A stretch of 64,000 nt of DNA, taken from the NCBI GenBank assembly GCA_013399115.1, contig VXAA01005254.1:671312-735311 (forward strand), read 5' to 3'. The notes under the pieces were generated by a model. That model ran no database searches. It saw nothing but the letters and a program-made list of their open reading frames with translations, and was not told the DNA's origin. Of the stretch, positions 57,401 to 63,400 are shown one piece after another. Origin of the DNA: Anseranas semipalmata (Eukaryota; Chordata; Aves; Anseriformes; Anseranatidae). A program made the translations under genes and the position numbers. How positions within the stretch are numbered: position 1 is the first letter of the stretch; the number at the start of each line of letters is the position of its first letter.

Positions 57401-60400
57401 GATGTTAATGTTTGTTGAACTGAGAGTCCAAATACAGTTCTTTTAGAGGTTCAGTACATCGGCATTTACCACAAATGTTAGTTATTAGAGAATGACAGAT
57501 AATAATGTAATATTTTCCTAATGGGTTTAATTGTTGCAGTTTATTTATGTTAAGGCATTTACAAGTCCTTGGTCTGTTTCAGTATGTGGCTGTGCTAGGC
57601 TAAAAGTGAAAGACAGACCTTTTTTCCCTGTGAACTTCACAGAGTAAGAAAAGATGTTGATGAAAGAGTAGAAGACAGAAGGGAAAGAATATTTGTCAAT
57701 TTGATGGGCATATTGGATGTGTATTAGTAACTGTCTCATCTTTTGCAAAGTAGCACATTCACAGTGTGGCCATTCCAAGTCGTACAATTAATTTTGCATG
57801 AACAAGCTGTGATGTGTGGTGCAAATACACCATACACTAACTGCTTAACTCATTGATGGATGAGCCACCTCATGTTTTCTGTGGCATGGGTAGGTGCATG
57901 CATCGCTGCTGCAGAGAGCACCAGACAACATACTGAGTTCACACCCTGATGTACCTCATGAGAATTTTTTGTCCAAAACTTTGATGGAAGTTTATGAAAC
58001 AGCACCACTGCGTTCAAATTGTATCCTCTGTGACCGCAGTGGAATGATTTGTTGTCTTGTGTTGTTGAAATTATTTGTGGGTACTGTAAGAATGTTATGA
58101 AAAACAGCTGCAGCCCACACTTAGCCTTTGCTTTGTTAATGGTGATAAACAGGCTCCTTAAAGAAATACTAAGACGTAAAAAGCAGTAATACTTAGGATG
58201 TATGTGTAACTAACTATGTGGAGGACCATGCAGAGCAGCAGATGACTGAACTGGTCATTCACCTTTGAAATACACCTTACTGTTTTTCCTGATTCAGAGA
58301 TAGGACGTGCATCTCATGTAAATGCTCTGACCATTGAGCATTCAGTCTGTATACAGCTCTTTCTCTTGGTTAAAACTTTTCTTCACTGTCCAAAATATTA
58401 AATATTAATTAGACTACATGGGGACTGACTTTCTAGTGTGGTGAGGAAAACTGCTTTTGGTGAAGAAAGGTATTGTTGCTGTTAAAGATGTACCTGGGAT
58501 GTCCTGCAGTGAACCGGGCAGCACAGAGTCTAGAGCCTGCAGCTCCTGTGTTCCAGGACTGCCCTGACCCCTGGAGTATTTAGGCTTTTTTGTTGTGAGA
58601 CTGTGTCCTTGCCTGGAGATACATGGATCCGATGAATCCCCTTTTCTGGACCAAAAAAACTATGTTATTCAGTGAAATGTTCCTGACTATTAACAGATGT
58701 AATTTAGTTTAATTTAATGTTCTGACAACTGCTTGAGAAGAAAAGATCTGTGACACGATTTGTATCTGCACATCATGCTTAAACATCTGTCTTACCTAAT
58801 TTCCACATGAGAAAGCTCTGTCCAGCAGATGCTTGGGTACGTATCTGGTAGATGTCTTTGTCAGTCTCTATGGAATTTTTCTAGGTAATATCTCTAAAGT
58901 ACAGGATTTAGGTGTTTTTTTTTTCTGTTTTTTTTTCTTTTTTTAAACTTCTTTTTTCTTTAATTTATTTATTTATTTATTTATTTATTTCCCCATAGTA
59001 ATATTTCTGCTTCAGTTCTTCTTTGTCTATATTCCTTTGCAAGTATGCTGCCCTATATTTTGTTACATGAAATAATAATGCTACTGTGTTTGTTTTAGGG
59101 TTCACCTGGATTGAAGGGAGAAAAAGGTGACAGAGTAAGTCTGCTTTAAAGTCAGTTTCCCTCAGATCTTTTTAATTAAGCACTATTTCTTTAAAAGCAC
59201 AGACACTTGCTAATAAAGCACTTGTTTTGATTTTGATTATTTAGGGTGACATTGCTTCTCAGAACATGATGCGAGCAGTTGCAAGACAAGTTTGTGAACA
59301 ATTGATAAATGGTAAACAGTGTTGCTTGCTTTGTTTTTCATACTAGTAATCTACCAGTTTGCTTGTTAAAAGAGAAAACAATGGTTTAAATTTAAGGTGA
59401 GGGGTACTGGAGTTTGAAAGCTAAAATGAGTTTGAATGCTACAATGGTTGTCTAATGGCAATGATTTGGTGGGAGAATGTAGCACTAAATTTTTGCCAGA
59501 CCCAAATGGCCAGCTTGATCATCAACTAATCTGTGACCTTTGGAAATATACATACAAGTCTAATACCCTTGCAGGTACAATGCAGGTGACTTTCCTGTTG
59601 TGAGTGTCTTCCAAAATTACCTTATCTGTGTCATAAAATCAGTATACATTTTCTCATTAATCATGTCTTATATTCAGGAGGAGGGAATCTGAGACAAAAA
59701 GGATGCTCACTGCAGGTGCTTTACTAGTGGGAAATGACAGATGAGCGCTGGGTAAATACCATGCACAAAACCAGCTGTGCTATGCAAGTAAAAATGATAT
59801 TTCTTTGGTTAAGGACTCCAAATGGAATTTCAGTCCTCTGCTGTCACACAGGGAGTAGTTACAGAGTGCAGCTCTGCATCCCATGAAAGTGTTCTTATGG
59901 GGTATGATACGATTGGCACATGACACTAATCAGGAAGGGCTAGATGTGGCCCCCATTAAGGGCTCCTTTCTGCATAGCTACACAGTGCTATTGCTTTTGT
60001 TCAAAGACACCTTTCCTTGGAAATGAAATTCATAGACATCATGGACTGTGTCCTGCTTGCTCTACACGAGTAATTTATCCTGTGTCTGTGGTAGCTTCAG
60101 AGCTCTGAGAGTGCATAGAAACGTGATCCTCTTCACTGTTTGAACTGGGACTAGTTCTTTCTGTTCTTCAGAGTAGAAACAACCTCTAGCTAGAGAGCTG
60201 AGAGCAAGCATATTGTAAACAAATGCTTATTTTGTGACTTTAATTGCTTTAAAAATATCTTTTGGTAACGTTGTCAGCCTCCAGAGTTCTGCTTACCCTT
60301 CTTCCCTCCCTCCTCCATTTATTTTCAGCATTCTTATCAGACATTCATCTCTAGTCTTTCTAATTCATCTGGACCAATTCGACACTAATTTTCTGAATGC

Positions 60401-63400
60401 TCATAAGGAGAGATTTTAGTGAAGAGCTGCTTCATTATTCCTTCCCACTCTGAGAAAAGGTTTTCACACATTTCATATGGTTTACTGAAGCGTTTTCTTT
60501 CATTTTTAAGGCCAAATGAGCCGGTTCAATCAAATGCTGAATCAAATTCCGAACGATTATTATTCAAACCGTAATCAGCCAGGGCCACCAGGACCACCTG
60601 GTCCCCCAGGAGCTGCTGGGACAAGAGGAGAGCCTGGACCTGGAGGAAGACCGGGATTCCCAGGACCTCCTGGGGTCCAAGGACCACCTGGTGAAAGAGG
60701 TGAGTAATGCCCAAGGCAGCTGTATATTTCACAGTGGATGTAGTGCAAAGGCTGCCAGAGGAGAAGCCTGATCCCTTTACCTTGTCAGACTATGAAGCCC
60801 ACACCTAACAGTGGCTGGTTAGCTCAATTGGATTGCCTGAGGGACACTGATGTACTGGAGGACAAGGTTAATTACATCAATGGTCTCCTCTGTCTCTTCC
60901 TTGATCATGTTTCATAAAACACAAGTTGGTGTAACTTTTTGGCTGCTGTCTCAGGCATCCACAGGATATCCCAGGAAAGAGAATGTTCTCAGAGCTTTTC
61001 TGGCACTAAACAGCTACATCTTGAAAGGCTTTTTGGAGTAATTCAACTCTTTGCATAATAGACATCTAATTAAGAGACAAAATGAGTCATTACTAAGAAT
61101 AAAAAGTAGGAGCTGAAAGAATTAGTTCTACATCCTTGGCCCTTTGCACTACTCTGAGAGAGGGAAGAAACTCTAAATAGAGTTTGAGCATATGGATATA
61201 CCTATTTTGTGGCTACCTTGGATTCCTGCAATGACGCGAAGTGTCTGTACTATGCTATGATGTAGCCTTTGCTTGTTCCAGCTACTCTGTGCTACATTAG
61301 ACTCAGTACTGTGTTTTCTAGCATATATTTTACTCCAATCTTCAAAAAAGACCCAGAGAAAAACAAAGAAGAATGATTTTCTGAATTCTGCTCTTTCTGA
61401 ACCCTATTTCAATGTAACTGTTTCTAAGAAAGTATAAAGCACACTTTATATCAGAAGTATGCAAGCTTGAAAAAACCTTCCTGTTTGTAGTTTAAAATAG
61501 TAAGGTTCGGTGGTGTTTTAAGTGTCTCAAAGACTTTTTTATGTTTTGAGAAAGATTATTTACACTAAATTACCTCTGCATCCTACTTTGTCTTAGGGTT
61601 AGTATATTTATATCCAAATTAAGTATTTTCCTAAGTACACACTGGGACATCTGTACCAAATAAGGTTTGACCAGCCTTCTTCCATTAAATAATTGGAACT
61701 AAATATTAATATCAATGAGAGAGCATGAAGAAATATTTATTGATGTGGTTTCCTTCCTTTGGTTTTTATTGCTTCTTTTTTTTTGTAGGAATGCCTGGAG
61801 AGAAAGGCGAAAGAGGGACTGGATCTCAAGGACCACGAGGTTTGCCGGGACCACCTGGTAAATATTTCTTGTTTTAATTAAAATCAGATTACAGAAAAAT
61901 AGGAGAAAAAGACAATATTTCTTCACAGGGAACCAGACTGCATATGCTGAATGAATGTGCTTTGTGCACTTCTTGTTTCTGACATGTATTAGAGTTTACT
62001 GGGAGCTCCTGCAAAAATGGGCAATTTTCAGAGCCATTCGGATGTGGCTAGCAGATATTTATCTTTGTCTTGTAACTTACTCTTCTGGCGTGCTTGTTTG
62101 TGTGAAAATGTATTTCATGAAAATACATTGTCCAAATGTTTAATAGATATTTTCACAAGTTTTATTAGATGATACTTTCAGAGTATCTAGATTAATTTTC
62201 TACTTAGATTTGTGATTACAGAGCTACAAATTGCCCAAGAACTACCAAGCACTCCCACATACAGTTAATAGATGATGGAGTCTGATGATTTAAATGTTGC
62301 GTTTGCTCTTTGTATCATGCAATTTTGTTCACTGATGCCTTGGCAGAAATCAGCTGTATTGTTTGTTTCTGCTTTTAGTTCACTAGGCTAAACATGGTTT
62401 TTCATTACAGGACTCATAAGACGCTTGCAGCAAATTGTAACCCCAGTTACTTGAAGCTTTACTTTTCTGCTAACCATAATAAGACCTGTTCCAAAAAAAA
62501 CATTACCTCATCTCTCCTAGGGCTGCAGGGTAGCAGAATTAATGTACTCCTATATTTTAATTGAAATCCAGTGTGCTTGTCTAATCTAGTAGTTTCCCTT
62601 GAGATCTTCATATCTTACGCAGAGGGGAAGTAAACCAGCGAATTCATTGATGTTTCTTACTTGGCTCAAACCTTACTAAATCAGTTTCTGTGAAAAAAAT
62701 TCTTAAGTAAGCCACACACAGGGAAGCAACTAATGATGAGTCACATTTCTAGTTTTTTGTTTTGTTTTGTTTTTCTTTCTGTTGACCCCTGTATAGCAAC
62801 AAAATGCAAATATTTTCTCACCAAAGACATAGCTTGGACTGTGTAGTCTAGACATCAGTAACGTTAGCTGTTTTATCAAGCTGGCTCTTAAAGAAAGCAA
62901 CCCCCCAACCTTTCAATTCTAAAATTAGGTCCACAGGGAGAATCTAGAACTGGTCCACCAGGCTCCACAGGATCACGAGGACCACCAGGGCCTCCAGGTC
63001 GTCCTGGAAATGCGGGTATTCGAGGTCCTCCAGGGCCACCAGGATATTGTGATTCATCCCAGTGTGCTAGCATCCCTTACAATGGCCAAGGATTCCCAGG
63101 TAGGTTATGAACAACTGAACTGCTGTTTGTCTTAAATAGCCTTTACAGATGTGGCTGTTCATATTGAATTGCTTTACATGAGACAGACCTGCTAACCTGG
63201 ACATACTGAATCAGGAGGAAAAGGTTGCAGTGAGCAGGCCTGCCTCATTGTAATGTGCAGGCATATGAGCAGTCATGTGGACTTTGATGCTGATTTAATT
63301 GATGTTATGTGTGATTTGCTTTAAATAGGAAGTAGAAACCAAGTATTTCATTTTTTTTTTTTAACATAGAAGGTTAGTAGTTGATAATGTTGCTCATAGG

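Noticed and set aside
62411..62453. Possible alternative terminal exon after TTCATTACAG (reads [13 protein letters not shown] then stop)
   Set aside because: No collagen or NC1 character, no nearby AATAAA, and the next true Col1 exon follows in phase at 62929.
62888..63073. Gly/Pro-rich 61-codon frame on the minus strand
   Set aside because: It is the antisense shadow of the Col1 exon.
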